Assembly: GCA_023213395.1 (NCBI GenBank)
Contig: CM041465.1
Coordinates: 89,349,741-89,413,740, forward strand
Reading direction: 5' to 3'
From: Cycas panzhihuaensis
Lineage: Eukaryota > Cycadophyta
Length of the DNA stretch: 64,000 bases
The notes under the pieces were generated by a model that was given only the letters and a program-made list of their open reading frames with translations, was not told the DNA's origin and did no database searches. Below, piece after piece: positions 1-10,389 of the stretch (the first letter of the stretch is position 1; each line of letters opens with the position of its first letter). The translations under genes and the position numbers were made by a program.

Positions 1-414
1 AAATATTTTAAATTATTAGTTGAAGTCTACCGTTTTAGCCCCTAATGAGATGGACCTCGATCATATTAAGTAAAATGTGTTGAGTTAGCTTATGGCTTAT
101 TAAGGAGCATGATTAAAAAATAGGTTCCATATTTATAAAGGAGTTTTATGTGATCTTTTAATTGGGCATTATCACATGGTGATTTTTTGGCTCCTTGCAT
201 GGTGATCAAGATTTTTTGTATTTTGTTGGTGCTCTATGTAGCGATTAAAGGCCCTACAAACTTCATATTTTAATAAAATAAACGTGTGTTCTGTTAGAGT
301 TATTTAAAGCCTATATTATTATGTGTTTTTATGTAGATTTGTATTACTTTTCCCATTAAAATAAGTGAATGTTTTTTTCTTCCATTATAAAATGTTACCT
401 TAGAAGACCTATTA
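1..414. other. AT-rich sequence left of element A, no gene
   Basis: No coding similarity recognised on either strand. The last bases (414-418, ATAAC) form the left target duplication of element A. The sequence just before A should join directly to position 6510 in the pre-insertion state, so this stretch is probably the upstream part of copia element C or of whatever C was joined to. I could not recognise a gag frame in it. Confidence 0.5.
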
Positions 415-418
415 TAAC

Positions 419-728
419 TATTAGAAATTAAAAATGTAATACATACAAGAAATATAATGGTGAGTTAAAGATATGATAATAAGCTCATAAAAGATGAAGT
501 TTGTACAATAAATAAATACCAGATATGAAGAATTGGCCAAAACTAAAATTAGAAAGAATAATAAGGTATATACTTCTATTACATGCTCACCATTAGTGAG
601 AGAACCTCATTGGTTAATCTAGAGGTGGAACACATCTCTATGTGGCCTACAACCTCCAATATAAAATATAAATAATGTAGAGAGAGATTACATGAGGATA
701 ATTATATAATTGGGTATTACACCCAATA
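419..728 (-). repeat. 3' LTR of element A
   Basis: About 310 bp, directly repeated at 5827-6504. The outer halves match closely: 421-560 with 5829-5965, and 590-728 with 6360-6504. The terminal TG has decayed to TA at the left. It lacks about 370 bp present in the middle of the other LTR copy. Confidence 0.85.
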
Positions 729-739
729 TTTTTCCCTTG
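729..739 (-). other. Polypurine tract of element A
   Basis: TTTTTCCCTTG on the plus strand, i.e. a purine run on the minus strand, lies directly inside the 3' LTR. This is where plus-strand DNA synthesis would start in an LTR element. Confidence 0.65.
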
Positions 740-821
740 TAATAGTCAATTACATAATGGATTGTCACATTAAATAATAAGTTTTGAGTTTTTGAATGAA
801 AGTTGAATCAAATATTTCTAC

Positions 822-1290
822 AATAGTATAAAGAGCCACTTATATGCATATGAAGCAAAGTCCATCTACCATAATACATGGGTAACTAGCCACTGGAATC
901 ACCAATTGAGTAGGAACTACATTTGTATATATGGTTCAATTAACGCTAACAAGAATAGCTATAAAATAGTCCCACCCCTTGCTTATATAAGAATACAAAC
1001 AATCTTCAAATAAAAAATGCCAAGTCTTCAAATAAATTAAATCATAACCTATTATAATAGTATAATGAGCAACTAATGTCCATATGAATAGAACACCATC
1101 TACTAGAATGTATGGGTCACTAGTTGCTGTAACTGCTAGTTGAATAGAATGTTCCTTTATGTACATGGTTCTATTGGTGTTAATAAGAGTAGCTGTAAAA
1201 TGGTCCCACCCCTTACTTATATGGGAATGTAAGCAGTTTTAAAAGGCCTCTATGGCTTCAACTTAGCTTATATCATGCCACCATGGGCTT
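822..1290. repeat. Two-copy tandem duplication, about 234-bp period
   Basis: The block from 822 (AATAGTATAA...) to about 1000 recurs from 1056 to about 1232 with an offset of 234 bp. Both copies contain a conserved TCCCACCCCTT tract (970-980 and about 1204-1214). A further diverged relative is present once at about 22040-22200 in fragment J, so the unit belongs to the 3' internal region of this retroelement family. Confidence 0.75.
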
Positions 1291-2039
1291 ACATCATACC
1301 TATATAGGCAAAAACACTAACAATAATATTAATACATGACTAGAAAGATTGATGTGACTCAAATATTACATGAATAACTCTCTCTCATAGAGTGAAGTTT
1401 AAAATGAAACTCAATGGGTTCTTTAGAGCCAAAAGAGTAGAGCTTAGTACATGTTATCCACCCCATTTAGGGTACAACATATCATGGAGCTTCGAAAATA
1501 CATATATGTGCTTGAAGAAGTTTAAAAAAATGAAGAAAAATATAAACTTATGATTTTGAGATAAAATTTCTACATAAAAATAGATCCAAATAGTATCAAA
1601 TGACCTGCCAAAAGAAATATCTCTCTATTATGAATCCAATGCAATAGATGAGACTAAAAAAAGAGCCTCTTAGTTTAAATTTTCATAAAAAATATGATAA
1701 TGACTCCATAAAAGGTAAAAATAGGGGTTTAACCCCTTTCGTTGGTAGCAGATGGTCATATAGGAGCCTCATGTAACCAAGGGCTAAATAGAAAGGGGGT
1801 TGACTTAACTCAAAATATTATCTAATTTACTTAAATCTAGCTTTGAAATTATAAAAAAATATTAACCTCATTACATAAAAAATAACATTTGTCAAATTAA
1901 AAAAATATATGCCAATTAATAATATATTAAAAAAATGAAGTTAACCATAATTTTAAGGTTTTGCCATAATGTTTATACTCAACCTGTTGAGAAGATAAGG
2001 TCCCAAGAACTTGAAACTGCCACCAAGATCTAAACTATT
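1291..2039. other. Non-coding internal sequence of element A
   Basis: AT-rich with no recognisable ORF. Around 1250-1310 it shows the same short 'atcatgcca...gggctta' style of sequence as 22370-22450 in fragment J, supporting a shared internal region. Nothing else identified. Confidence 0.45.
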
Positions 2040-2617
2040 TTGCAACTAGTTATAGGAATCAAAATTAAAATTTAACATGCAAGTTCTTAAACTAGAGATA
2101 ATATAATAATAATAATAAAAAAAGGCAAGCATCACATATACACCTGATATAACGTAGTAAAACCCTAACAGTATGCTAGGGAAACATCCACATAATAAAG
2201 GTATCGATCTTTATTATCAAAGAATGGATAAATATACATAATCTGTAGCAGAATGCTGACACCAACAATAACCAGCTGCCCAACTCCTCACAGTACATCC
2301 AATACATCAAACACCATCAACATAATAAAAAAACACCCTAAATTAGGCTATATGAGATAGTCATATAAGGCACAAATCTCGACCATAGAATCTAGGGTAT
2401 TTTTAGTGAACAACCTTGATTCTCTTTACAATTTAGTATGCTTTTCAGTGCTAGCTTTTTGGGTTGAGGGCTATCGCCCCTGAACCCCCTCTTTGTAGGG
2501 GGCGTTCCAACACCCTGTGCCTCACCCGCCTTTGGAACCCCTTGGAAGTTTGGGGAACTGCGCTACCAACTTGTCAAAATTTTAGCCTCCAAAACATTGC
2601 TATCACATTATCTAACA
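2040..2617 (-). repeat. 3' LTR of copia remnant B
   Basis: The inner boundary is clear: TCTAACA ends at 2617, followed by the complement of a polypurine tract. The outer boundary near 2040 is a guess. The interior contains a local GC-rich stretch at 2464-2560 with C and G runs (GCCCCTGAACCCCCTC), unlike its AT-rich surroundings. A short ORF there is not considered coding. No partner LTR was found. Confidence 0.55.
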
Positions 2618-2683
2618 ATCTTCACTTTGATAATAATTTACCTGATACCTTTCCTAGACTATTCATCACCTTTTCTATAAGCT

Positions 2684-4110
2684 AAGAGAAGTCAAACACC
2701 ATTTGAACTTCTCTAATAGTACTGGTTTTATGAGCATATCAATACAATTCTATTTTGTGTTAACCTTCTTAAGTGCCACTCCACCTGCTTCCACAACTTG
2801 TCTAACAAAATAGTACTTAAGAGCAATATGCTTTGTCCTACTATGATAAGCTGGATTCTTTACTAAGTAAATGGCACTTTGATTGTCATAAAATACCTTT
2901 ACCTTTTCCTGTTTCCTTCCAAGCTCAACCAATAGACCCTATAACCAGATTCCTTCTTTACAAGCATATGTTACAACAATATATTCAACTTCTGTAGTCA
3001 ATAACGTAATTGTGCTCTATAATTTTGACATCCAACTAACTCGACCATTTGTAAGAGTAAATACATAAATTGAAGTAGACCTTCTCTTATCTAAATCTCC
3101 TACAAAGTTTGAATCAACATATCCATAAACTTGATTATCTGTACCTCCAAAGGTGATGTAATAATCACTTATACCTTTGAAATACTGAAGCACCCATTTC
3201 ACTATTGCCCAATGTTCTTTTCTTGGATTTGCCATAAACCTACTAACTACACAGACTGCATGTGAAGTGTCAAGTCTTGTATATACCATGACATACGTCA
3301 AACTTCCTATTATACTTGCATAAGGCATATGAGACATATAATCCTTTTCTTCTTCATTACTAGGACTCATACTTAAAGAAAGCTTGAAATGGGAAGCCAA
3401 TGGGATACTCACTAGTTTCACATTTCCTATACCAAACCTGGTTAGCACCTTCTCCATATATTTTTGCTATGATAATCATAGCTTACTATTTTCCTTATCT
3501 TTATGTATCTCCATACCTAAGATTTATTTTGTAGCTCTTAGATCCTTCATATCAAAAGTCCTAGCCAATTGAGCCTTTAACTTATTGATTTTTGCCATGC
3601 TCTTACTTACAACTAGCATGTCATCAACATATAATACCAAGATAATGAATAAGCCATTGTCTAAGAATTTAAAGTAAACATAATGATCATACTCACTTCT
3701 TTTAAAATTTTGGCTCTCCATGAAGGTATCAATCTTCTTGTACCATTGCCTACGTGATTGCTTTAGGCTATACAATAATTTCTTGAGCCTGCAAACAAGT
3801 CTTTTCCTACCATTCTATATAAACCCTTCTTGTTGATTCATATAGATCTCCTCATCTAAATCTCCATGTAGAAAGGTTATTTTTACATTTAATTGCTCCA
3901 ACTCCAAATTAAGGGAAGCTACCAATGCTAACAAAACTTAAATTAAAATAAGTTTGACAATTGGTGAAAAGATCTTATGAAAGTCAACACCTGCTTTCTA
4001 TGCAAAGCCTTTAGCCACTAATCTTGCCCTATATTTGTCAACCTTTCCATCAACATCTATTTTCTTCTTAAAAACCCACCTGAAACCAACAGTTTTCTTG
4101 CCATGTCAAA
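2684..4110 (-). pseudogene. Copia reverse transcriptase and RNase H remnant (B)
   Basis: Read on the minus strand, 3775-3524 gives the RT core with YSLKQS and the catalytic YVDD box (LYVDDMLVV). 3457-3017 gives the connection and start of RNase H, with YVDSNFVGDLDKRRST matching the copia RNase H signature. 2932-2750 gives FYDNQSAIYLVKNP and YHSRTKHI, typical of the RNase H C-terminal half. The frame continues with decay to about 2690. RT converts element RNA to DNA and RNase H degrades the RNA template in the virus-like particle. The N-terminal RT part (about 3776-4110) is recognisable only with stops. Several frame changes and stops make this dead. Confidence 0.9.
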
Positions 4111-4439
4111 GTTATACCAAGTCCCAAGAATTAATTTTCTTCAAAGCATCTATCTCTTCTTACATAGCCCTCTTCCACTTCTCACTATGGATATCATCTA
4201 CTACTTCCTAATAGAATGTAGGCTCACCATCATTAGAAACCAAAGCAATAGAAATAGAAGGGATATACCTATCAGATGGATGACTTACTCGTGTAGACCT
4301 TCTAACAGTTGGTGGAGGAGTGTCCACATACTTCTGTAAGTATGTTATAAATTCATCTTCAGAAAGATCTTCTTACTCTTCTATTTCCAAAGATGGCTGG
4401 GTCTCAAGCTTGACCTATTGAGGTTCAACTTTTTACTCC

Positions 4440-5165
4440 TATTTCATTTCAAATTCAACACTGTCTAATTTTAGAAAGGGAGATTTATCAAATACAACAT
4501 CTCTGTTAATAGTAATTTTGTGGGTAGTAGGATCCCATAACCTATATCCCTTCACACCATCTCTATCACCATAACCAACAAACATACATCTCTTCGATTT
4601 TGGCTCTAACTTTGAACATTGACTTTTATCAGTTAAGGCATAAGCATCACAACCAAAAACTTTTAAATTTGAATAGTCACATGGATGTCCAGTCTATACC
4701 TCTTCAGGAATCTTACAATCTATTGCAAGTGATGGTGACCTATTTACCAAATAGTAAGCTATTTGAATAGCTTCTGCCCATAAGACTTGCTCCACTCCTG
4801 CATTACTTATCATGCTTATTTCTCTTTCCAAGAGTGTCCTATTCATGCACTCAATTATGCCATTTTGCTGTGAAGCATAGCTAGTGGTCTTATGCCTTTC
4901 AATCCTAGCTTCTCTATAATAGTTCTCAAACTCTAAGGAGTTGAACTCACCTTTATTGTTAGTTCTTAAACATTTGATTGACTTGCTAGTACTCTTCTCA
5001 ACTAGAGCCTTAAACTACTTAAATACACTGAACACTTCATATTTCCTTTTTAAAAAATAGACCCATACCTTTCTGGAGTAATCATCCATAAATGTGACAA
5101 AGTATAATGATCCTCCATAAGATATTATAGGGGCTAGTCCCCAAACATCTGAATGTACATAATCT
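4440..5165 (-). pseudogene. Copia integrase remnant (B)
   Basis: The minus-strand reading from 5165 down shows YVHSDVWGLAP, then FMDDYSRKVWVYFL (catalytic Asp region), GEFNSLEFE (second acidic region) and NRTLLE. It continues with YLVNRSPS and the post-core stretch CMFVGYGDRDGVKGYRLWDP typical of Tork-lineage copia. In-frame stops include one at a position normally Trp (EEV*TGHP) and one after VFK. Integrase would insert the cDNA into the host chromosome. This is one of the better preserved domains in the window, but it has no start and is interrupted. Confidence 0.9.
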
Positions 5166-5170
5166 AGAAC

Positions 5171-5814
5171 ACCTTTACAGAGTAGGAGGCCTAATTAGAG
5201 ATATGGAGCATATAATTTATTTATTTATTTGATACAAAAAAACATAGGCCAAGTATTAAAGGCCATAAATACAAATTATTTTTGAATTTTTTTTCAATAT
5301 AGTAATAACATAAGGAGATTACATAAGGGTAGAAAAATATTTTTGACCTTATTCACTTGTAAATCTATAAATCCTATTGAAATAGAGTCACTCCTAGCCT
5401 TTTAATAGTAAGAAGGGACTCTTTCAATTACTATGAACAATTCTTATTGCAATTTATCCATTGAGATAAAAAGGAGATAGTTACATAGAAATTGGAATTT
5501 TCATAAAGGAATTTCTGTGGACTTCACCATGAAGAACCTACATGTAATATTATTTTGGTGCTATATGCATATGAAATGTCCACTTGAGTAGCTTAAGGAT
5601 TCAAAACAACTACAAATATCCTCAAAATAACACCTAAAAATATTGATAATAGTCCCATAAGAAAATGTGTATAAGATGGCTTCACATAACTTGAGGTGAT
5701 CCTTCAAGATTAGGTCACAAAGCATGTACAACAAAAAATTTATAAGGCTTGTAAAACATCAAAGGATAACATGTACATGGCTCTATAATAATGCCTTTAA
5801 GGATTCAACCTTGG
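5171..5814. other. Non-coding 5' internal region of element A
   Basis: About 640 bp between the truncated end of the copia pol and the primer-binding site of A. AT-rich. No gag frame recognised on the minus strand, where it would be expected. Confidence 0.5.
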
Positions 5815-5826
5815 CCTCTGATACCA
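5815..5826 (-). other. Primer-binding site of element A
   Basis: CCTCTGATACCA on the plus strand, i.e. TGGTATCAGAGG on the minus strand, directly beside the 5' LTR. It is nearly the canonical plant copia site complementary to the 3' end of initiator Met tRNA. Confidence 0.85.
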
Positions 5827-6504
5827 TGTTAAAAATTAAAAATGTAATACATACAAGAAATGCAATATTGAGTTAAACATATAACAATAACAGATGAAGT
5901 ATATACAACAAATGAATCTAGATATAGAGAATTAGCCAAAACTCAAATTAGAAAGAATGATAGGGTACATACTTATAGTTGTGTGCCAAAACCAAACTCT
6001 CATAAGGAAATAAGCATAGGAAATCAACTAATTACAATCATAACTAAGTACAAGACATATACATGGGAGCACACGAACCATCATCATTACATTATGATGG
6101 GTCGCTCTGGTTCTCTCATAACTAGAGGTGACCCAAAATAGTACACATATAAATGGAACTTTACAACAGACATAGAATTGTAGTTAACCTCATTCTATGT
6201 GACAACAACTAGAGTACTACAACTCTTTCTAGAAAAATCTCTCTCCCTCTACATTCTTTACATCGTGATATTTATATTTACTATGATTCCATGTTAGTTG
6301 TAACTATCACAAATACAAATAAAAAGAGTTGCAACTTAATTACCACACATAATAGTACATTCTCACCATTAGTGAGAGAACCTCATTAGTCAATCTAGAG
6401 GTGGCACATATCTCTATATATCCCACAACCTCAAATATAAAATATAAATAATGTAGACAGAGATTACATGAGGATAATTATATAATTGGGTATTACACCC
6501 AACA
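5827..6504 (-). repeat. 5' LTR of element A
   Basis: 678 bp, running from TGTTAAAAATT to CCCAACA with intact TG...CA ends. The outer portions match the 3' LTR at 419-728. A central segment at about 5966-6357 is missing from the other copy. This segment contains diverged relatives of the flanking LTR sequence, e.g. CTAGAGGTGAC beside CTAGAGGTGGC. Confidence 0.85.
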
Positions 6505-6509
6505 ATAAC

Positions 6510-6837
6510 TTCAACAAACCATGTCATGTTAGGAAAAAATATAGTATGTTATAGGTTAGTTAACAGTAGCATAAGGACAATCATCATAATAGAATTGATT
6601 AATAGAATATGGTAGTAAATAAAAAAGGGTTAAGTGATGTTTGGTACTTTGACTTAAGAGTTTCTAACACATGATAGGTAGGCTTCACTAGTTTAGGCAC
6701 ATGTGGGAAGCAATATAGCATATTATAACTTTAGGAGACAATAATATATTAACTATTAAGAGCATAGAGAGGATCCCATTTATAGCTTTAAATGAAGTAG
6801 ATTATCACATTGATAATGTATTATATTCATTAGGATT
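6510..6837 (+). pseudogene. Copia gag end and aspartic protease remnant (C)
   Basis: The frame reading VWYFDLRVSNHMT at about 6637-6675 aligns with the copia protease active-site stretch VWY-D-S-G-A-S, but the catalytic D-S-G has become D-L-R. Downstream, HIDNVLYSLGLKNNLIS (about 6805-6855) is the conserved end of the protease region and runs straight into the LINE target site. Protease would cleave Gag-Pol. Frames around it are broken. Confidence 0.75.
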
Positions 6838-6865
6838 AAAGAATAATCTGATATCGATGTTAGAA

Positions 6866-7190
6866 GGTATTTAGAAAAGATTTCTTTGGTCTAGCACAGA
6901 GGACAAGGATAGATTCCATCTGGTTTCCTGGGACAAGGTTTGTAGGCCCATGTGGATGGGAGGGCTTAATATCAGAAGAATGGGGATGCTTAATAGGGCT
7001 CTGGTGGCTAAACTTGGGTGGAAACTAGTGAAAGATGATGGTGCCCAGTGGAGAAATATTATAGATAAAAAGTACTTTGGGGGGGGGGGGGGGGGGAGGC
7101 ACTTTTTGAAAGATGAGGTGGGGGAAGTTTTTGGATTCTCCATTTGGGAGGGTTGGTTCATGGGAGACCCATTTTAATAAATGGTATGAG
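6866..7190 (+). pseudogene. LINE reverse transcriptase, C-terminal part
   Basis: Translation gives an RFLWSS...FHLVSWDKVCRP start followed by MGGLNIRRMGMLNRALVAK, the conserved region after the thumb of plant LINE RTs (usual form: GGLGIRNL..MNRALLAKW). The frame is open from about 6950 to 7177. An 18-base G run at 7079-7096 interrupts it, encoding a glycine string where plant LINEs normally have a varied sequence. Catalytic RT motifs lie upstream and were never copied into this truncated insertion. Confidence 0.85.
7079..7096 (+). repeat. Poly-G run of 18 bases
   Basis: Eighteen consecutive G inside the LINE, with a second run of 11 G at 7393-7403 in the same element. Both are on the coding strand. 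The runs could be replication slippage or partly sequencing error in length. Confidence 0.9.
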
Positions 7191-7440
7191 ATGGAAGCTA
7201 GGGGATGGGGAAAGCATCAGGTTCTGGGAGGATAAATGGTGTGGAAACTACAAATTGAAAGATAGACCATCCATTGGTAATCTATAGGGCATTTGTGAAG
7301 GTGCTTTTAGGACTACTGGGAGGTCTAAGGCAAAGATAGAGTATGGAGATCCTTTAAGGAGATACAAGGGGCCCAAGAGGGGAGGGAGGGCCGGGGGGGG
7401 GGGAAGTATTCATATTCTTAAGAGTAAGTTGATTCATTGA

Positions 7441-7773
7441 TATATTCCCAAAAGGCCAATGGATGATACAATTATTTGGTCTCACTCTTTCTCTAGGATG
7501 TACTCTGTAAAGGAAGCTTATCAAATTATTTGCATGGAGGAGGGGTTTGGCAAGAACCTGCTATTGGTTGGGGTATGGAAGCTAGGGATTATTCCTAAGG
7601 TGGTAGTCTTTTGGTGGCTCTATTTACAAAATAAGATATTGACAATTGATAATCTTTATAGGCAAGGCTTAGCCATGCCAAATAGATGTGTGCTGTGTAA
7701 GAGTGATGAGGAGTCACTAGATCATATCAGTATTCATTGCATCTTCTCCAGGGGTGTTTGGGAATTTCTTTAG
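7441..7773 (+). pseudogene. LINE zf-RVT zinc-binding domain
   Basis: The open frame 7459-7773 contains SRMYSVKEAYQII, then GVWKLGIIPKVVVFWWLYL, LYRQGLAMPNRCVLCKSDEE and DHISIHCIFSRGVW. This is the order seen in the zf-RVT domain found between RT and RNase H in plant LINEs. The zinc ligands are visible as C..C in CVLC and H...C in DHISIHC. The domain is thought to bind nucleic acid during retrotransposition. The frame is locally intact for about 100 residues but isolated from a start. Confidence 0.88.
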
Positions 7774-8109
7774 TCCAACCTTGGGATAGAATGGGTGGGG
7801 CCTAGGACATCGCTAAACCAATGGATGTTATGGAAATCTCCCTTTAGGAGCAAGATGTTAGGACTTCTATGGAAACTAATTGTGCCCATAGTAGTCTGGA
7901 ATATTTGGAAGGAACATAATAGAAGAATTTTCCAAGGGAGAGAGATGGATGAACCTAGGCTCTATGAGATGATTTATATAGTGATAGTAGAAATGCTTAA
8001 ACCCTTAGATGGGGAAATGGTCTCGAAAGAGGAGGAAGGCATCATGGATGGTTGGGGGATTAGAAGACCTAAGATCACTAGGGAAAAAAGGAGAAAGTGT
8101 TCTTAGCAG

Positions 8110-8530
8110 GCGCCTAGTGAGAACTGGGTCAAAATAAATTTTGATGGGGTGTCAAAATACAACCTAGGTGAAGCTGGTGGGGGAGGTCTATGTAGAAACC
8201 CAAATGGTATGATAAGATGGGCCTTTATAGAGTATTATGGCTAACAATCAAACCATAGTGCTAAACTAAAAGCTATGTAGAAAGCTGTAGCTATGGCTGA
8301 TGAGGATAATAGTAATAAGGTAATAATAGAAGGTGATTCTATGAATGTGATTAGGATCCTCAAGGGCGAGACAGAGGCCAATTGGTACAAAGTGGACATG
8401 GTGAGGGATGCTCAAGATATTCTAAGATCTAAACAGAGTTCCCAGATTTGGCATACGTAGAGGGAGGGTAATACAGCTACAGATTGGCTTGCCAATTAGG
8501 TAGTTCAAAATAAGAGAATGATGGTTTAGA
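8110..8530 (+). pseudogene. LINE RNase H domain
   Basis: Translation from about 8130 reads INFDGVSK (first catalytic Asp in the FDG motif), then GGGGLCRNPNG, SAKLKAM (catalytic Glu replaced by Lys-like context), VIIEGDSMNVI (second Asp in the EGDS motif) and REGNTATDWLAN (final Asp region). This is the plant RVT_3 type of RNase H. Stops interrupt it at the YYG, AM, HT and AN positions. It would remove RNA from RNA-DNA hybrids. Decayed. Confidence 0.88.
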
Positions 8531-8763
8531 AAAAGAACTTCTTAGAGGAGCTTCTGGGTCTGGTTAGAATGGATGTATTAGCCCAGAGTTGGGAGAGATA
8601 GCTATCAGGCCTATCATGGCACTCTATGTTAGTGTGGGGGTTGAGTTATATTAGGCCATAAGCATGTCGTGGCTATTCTGTTCCATAGCCGAAGGGCTGC
8701 TATTATAAAAATTTTGGGGACCTATCAAAACCCCTTCTAATTGTTTACCAAAAAAAAAAGAAA
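8531..8763 (+). other. LINE 3' untranslated region and A-rich tail
   Basis: Follows the RNase H remnant, contains no ORF, and ends in an A run interrupted by G at 8750-8766 directly before the right target duplication. Confidence 0.7.
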
Positions 8764-8781
8764 AAAGAATAATCTAATATC

Positions 8782-9890
8782 AATTAGTTAGATTAGTAAT
8801 AATAAAATAGATGTTCTTTTTTAGGATGGAAAGACCACTATTAATAATTATAAAAGGAAAATGGTCACTAAAGGTATAAGAGAAGGTGGTCCTTATAGGC
8901 TCTTAGGTAATCTTATAAGCCAAAGAGCATTAACTATTGGTGTGTCAAGTAAAATTTAGTTGTGGCATGCAAGATTGGGGCATTTATGCTTCCTTGGTCT
9001 ACGCTTAATGAATAAACTAAATATAGTGCATGATAAAAGGGCATCTATGAACTCTACATATTTAGGAAGCAACAAAGAGAGAAATTTCCTAAAGGTAAGG
9101 CTTGGAGGATGGCTGAAAATTTGAGCATATTCTACTTACATATTTATGGTCCTATGCCAACTACTTCACTCAGAGGTGCAAGGTATTTCTTGACCTTTAT
9201 TAATTATTTATTTAGGAGGGTTTGGGTATATCCCATAAAGGAGAAATTAGGTATTCTTTATCTTCAAGGAATTTAAAGTGAAGGTGGAGAATCAAAGTGT
9301 CTAAATGGTAAAGATACTCAAATAAGATAATAAGGGAGAATACATCTCCAATGTCTTTATCTAATTTTGTAAGGACTATGGCATTAATAGGTAGTTAACA
9401 ACAATATACAATCCACAATAGAATAGTATAGATGAGAGGATGAATAAGACATTTGTCAAAAAGGCCAAGTCAATGATGAAGGAAAATAATCTCTTAAACC
9501 TTTTTGGGCTAAATTTATTTATGTAATAGTGTTCCTAACTAACAAGAGTGTTATGAAAATTGTATGGAATAAAACACTTGAAGAATCATGGTCAAGACAT
9601 AAATCTCTAATGAGTCATTTGAGAATCTTTAGAAGCATGACACATATGCATGTTCCTAAATAGAAATATTAGAAATTTGATGATAAAAGTTCTAAATATA
9701 TCCTTGTGAGATATAGTGAAGAAAGTAAATCATACTAGGTATATAAGTTGGCAACAAAAAAGGTTAATATAACTTAGGATGCCATCTTTAAACAAATAAA
9801 AAAATAGGTTATAGATTGGGACATCATCTTCAAAGAGGTTGATAAATAGGTTACATATTAGGACAAGGACTTGGATAATTTGAAGATTTA
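8782..9890 (+). pseudogene. Copia GAG-pre-integrase and integrase remnant (C)
   Basis: The frame resumes after the LINE with GKMVTKG, then LWHARLGHLCFLGLRLMNKL (zinc-binding GAG-pre-IN box with H..H). It continues with MPTTSLRGARYFLTF in another phase, RRVWVYPIKE, FKEFKVKVENQS, DNKGEYISNVF and CKDYGINRQLTT-like blocks. AKSMMKENNL and a C-terminal ESKSY region follow. The catalytic Asp position reads FINY instead of FIDD. Many stops and at least two frame changes. The block order matches integrase of element H on the other strand. Confidence 0.88.
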
Positions 9891-10119
9891 GTAATACAAA
9901 GGGAAGCATATTGAGGAATAACTTAAGTGTGGTTCATCTAGATAATAGCTTGTTGAGCCAAAGACTAAGTCAAAGAAGGAGGAGTATGAAGATGCTTAGG
10001 AAACACAACTAGAAATGTAGCCCAAGGTCACTCCACTTGTAAAAAATTTCCTAAATGGTACTTGAAAATTATTGTAAAAACTTAGTTACTTGATACAAAT
10101 AGAAAATAGAAGTTGAGGA

Positions 10120-10389
10120 TGAGACTTGATATGGTCAATATTGCTTTAATGGTAAATGTGTTGAATGTAGAGGAGCCTTTTAGTTTTGATAAGGCCTACT
10201 AGGATAAGGTTGAAAGCTTGGTTGATTTACTAATAAGCTATCTAGAGACAAGTTTAACAAATTTAGATATTATATTGACACTAACAATAATTAGATAATA
10301 TATTCACCAAACCTTTACCTAAATACAAGATTGATAAATTTAGATCTTGTATCAACATTAAAGCTAATGATGTGAGCATTAAGGGGGAG
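10120..10389 (+). pseudogene. Deleted copia RT/RNase H junction (C)
   Basis: The stretch ANIALMVNVLNVEEP-like followed by FDKAY is the region just before the RT core. Within about 50 bp the sequence jumps to the end of RNase H (IIYSPNLYLNTRLINLDLVSTL, equivalent to the 'FTKPLPKDKF' end region). About 1.7 kb of pol, normally present, is therefore missing. The sequence runs into a canonical polypurine tract at 10381-10389. Confidence 0.75.

Larger units (their letters stand above)
2040..5170 (-). mobile_element. Tork-like Ty1/copia remnant B, 5'-truncated
   Basis: Minus-strand copia remnant holding, in element order, integrase (5165-4440), reverse transcriptase (about 4110-3524), connection and RNase H (3457-2690), a polypurine tract (complement at 2618-2627) and an LTR ending at 2617. 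Gag and protease are absent, and the sequence stops being copia-like at about 5170. The LTR carries the ATATAACGTAGT and ATCCACATAATAA style tracts common in plant Tork-lineage LTRs. Family placement comes from motif recognition only. It probably inserted into element A and then lost its 5' part. Confidence 0.7.
419..6504 (-). mobile_element. LTR retrotransposon A, copia-type, decayed
   Basis: Complete-ended LTR element read from the minus strand. Direct repeats ATAAC sit at 414-418 and 6505-6509. LTRs are at 419-728 (3' LTR in element sense) and 5827-6504 (5' LTR). A primer-binding site complementary to initiator Met tRNA abuts the 5' LTR at 5815-5826, and a polypurine tract (complement at 729-739) abuts the 3' LTR. 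No gag is recognisable. The only coding remnant is a copia pol at about 2690-5165, which has its own LTR-like end at 2617 and is therefore treated here as a nested remnant (B). If so, A is a non-autonomous element. Alternatively the pol is A's own and the sequence at 730-2617 is extra. A is inserted in the plus-strand copia C: C-like sequence resumes at 6510. Confidence 0.85.
6838..8781 (+). mobile_element. 5'-truncated L1-type LINE with target duplication
   Basis: Non-LTR retrotransposon inserted in the protease region of copia C. An 18-bp target duplication, AAAGAATAATCTGATATC at 6838-6855, is repeated at 8764-8781 with one difference (G to A). The body at 6856-8763 begins within the C-terminal part of the reverse transcriptase. 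It continues through a zf-RVT zinc-binding domain and an RNase H domain, and ends in an A-rich tail at 8750-8766. The truncated 5' end, A tail and target duplication are the signature of target-primed reverse transcription. Excising it restores the copia frame around LISIS. Confidence 0.92.

Noticed and set aside
2464-2685. 73-residue plus-strand ORF in a GC-rich patch
   Set aside because: Lies in the LTR of copia remnant B and runs across the LTR boundary into sequence antisense to the end of pol.
6871-7161. Minus-strand ORF opposite the LINE RT region, Pro-rich
   Set aside because: Shadow of the LINE coding strand. The proline string is the complement of the G run.
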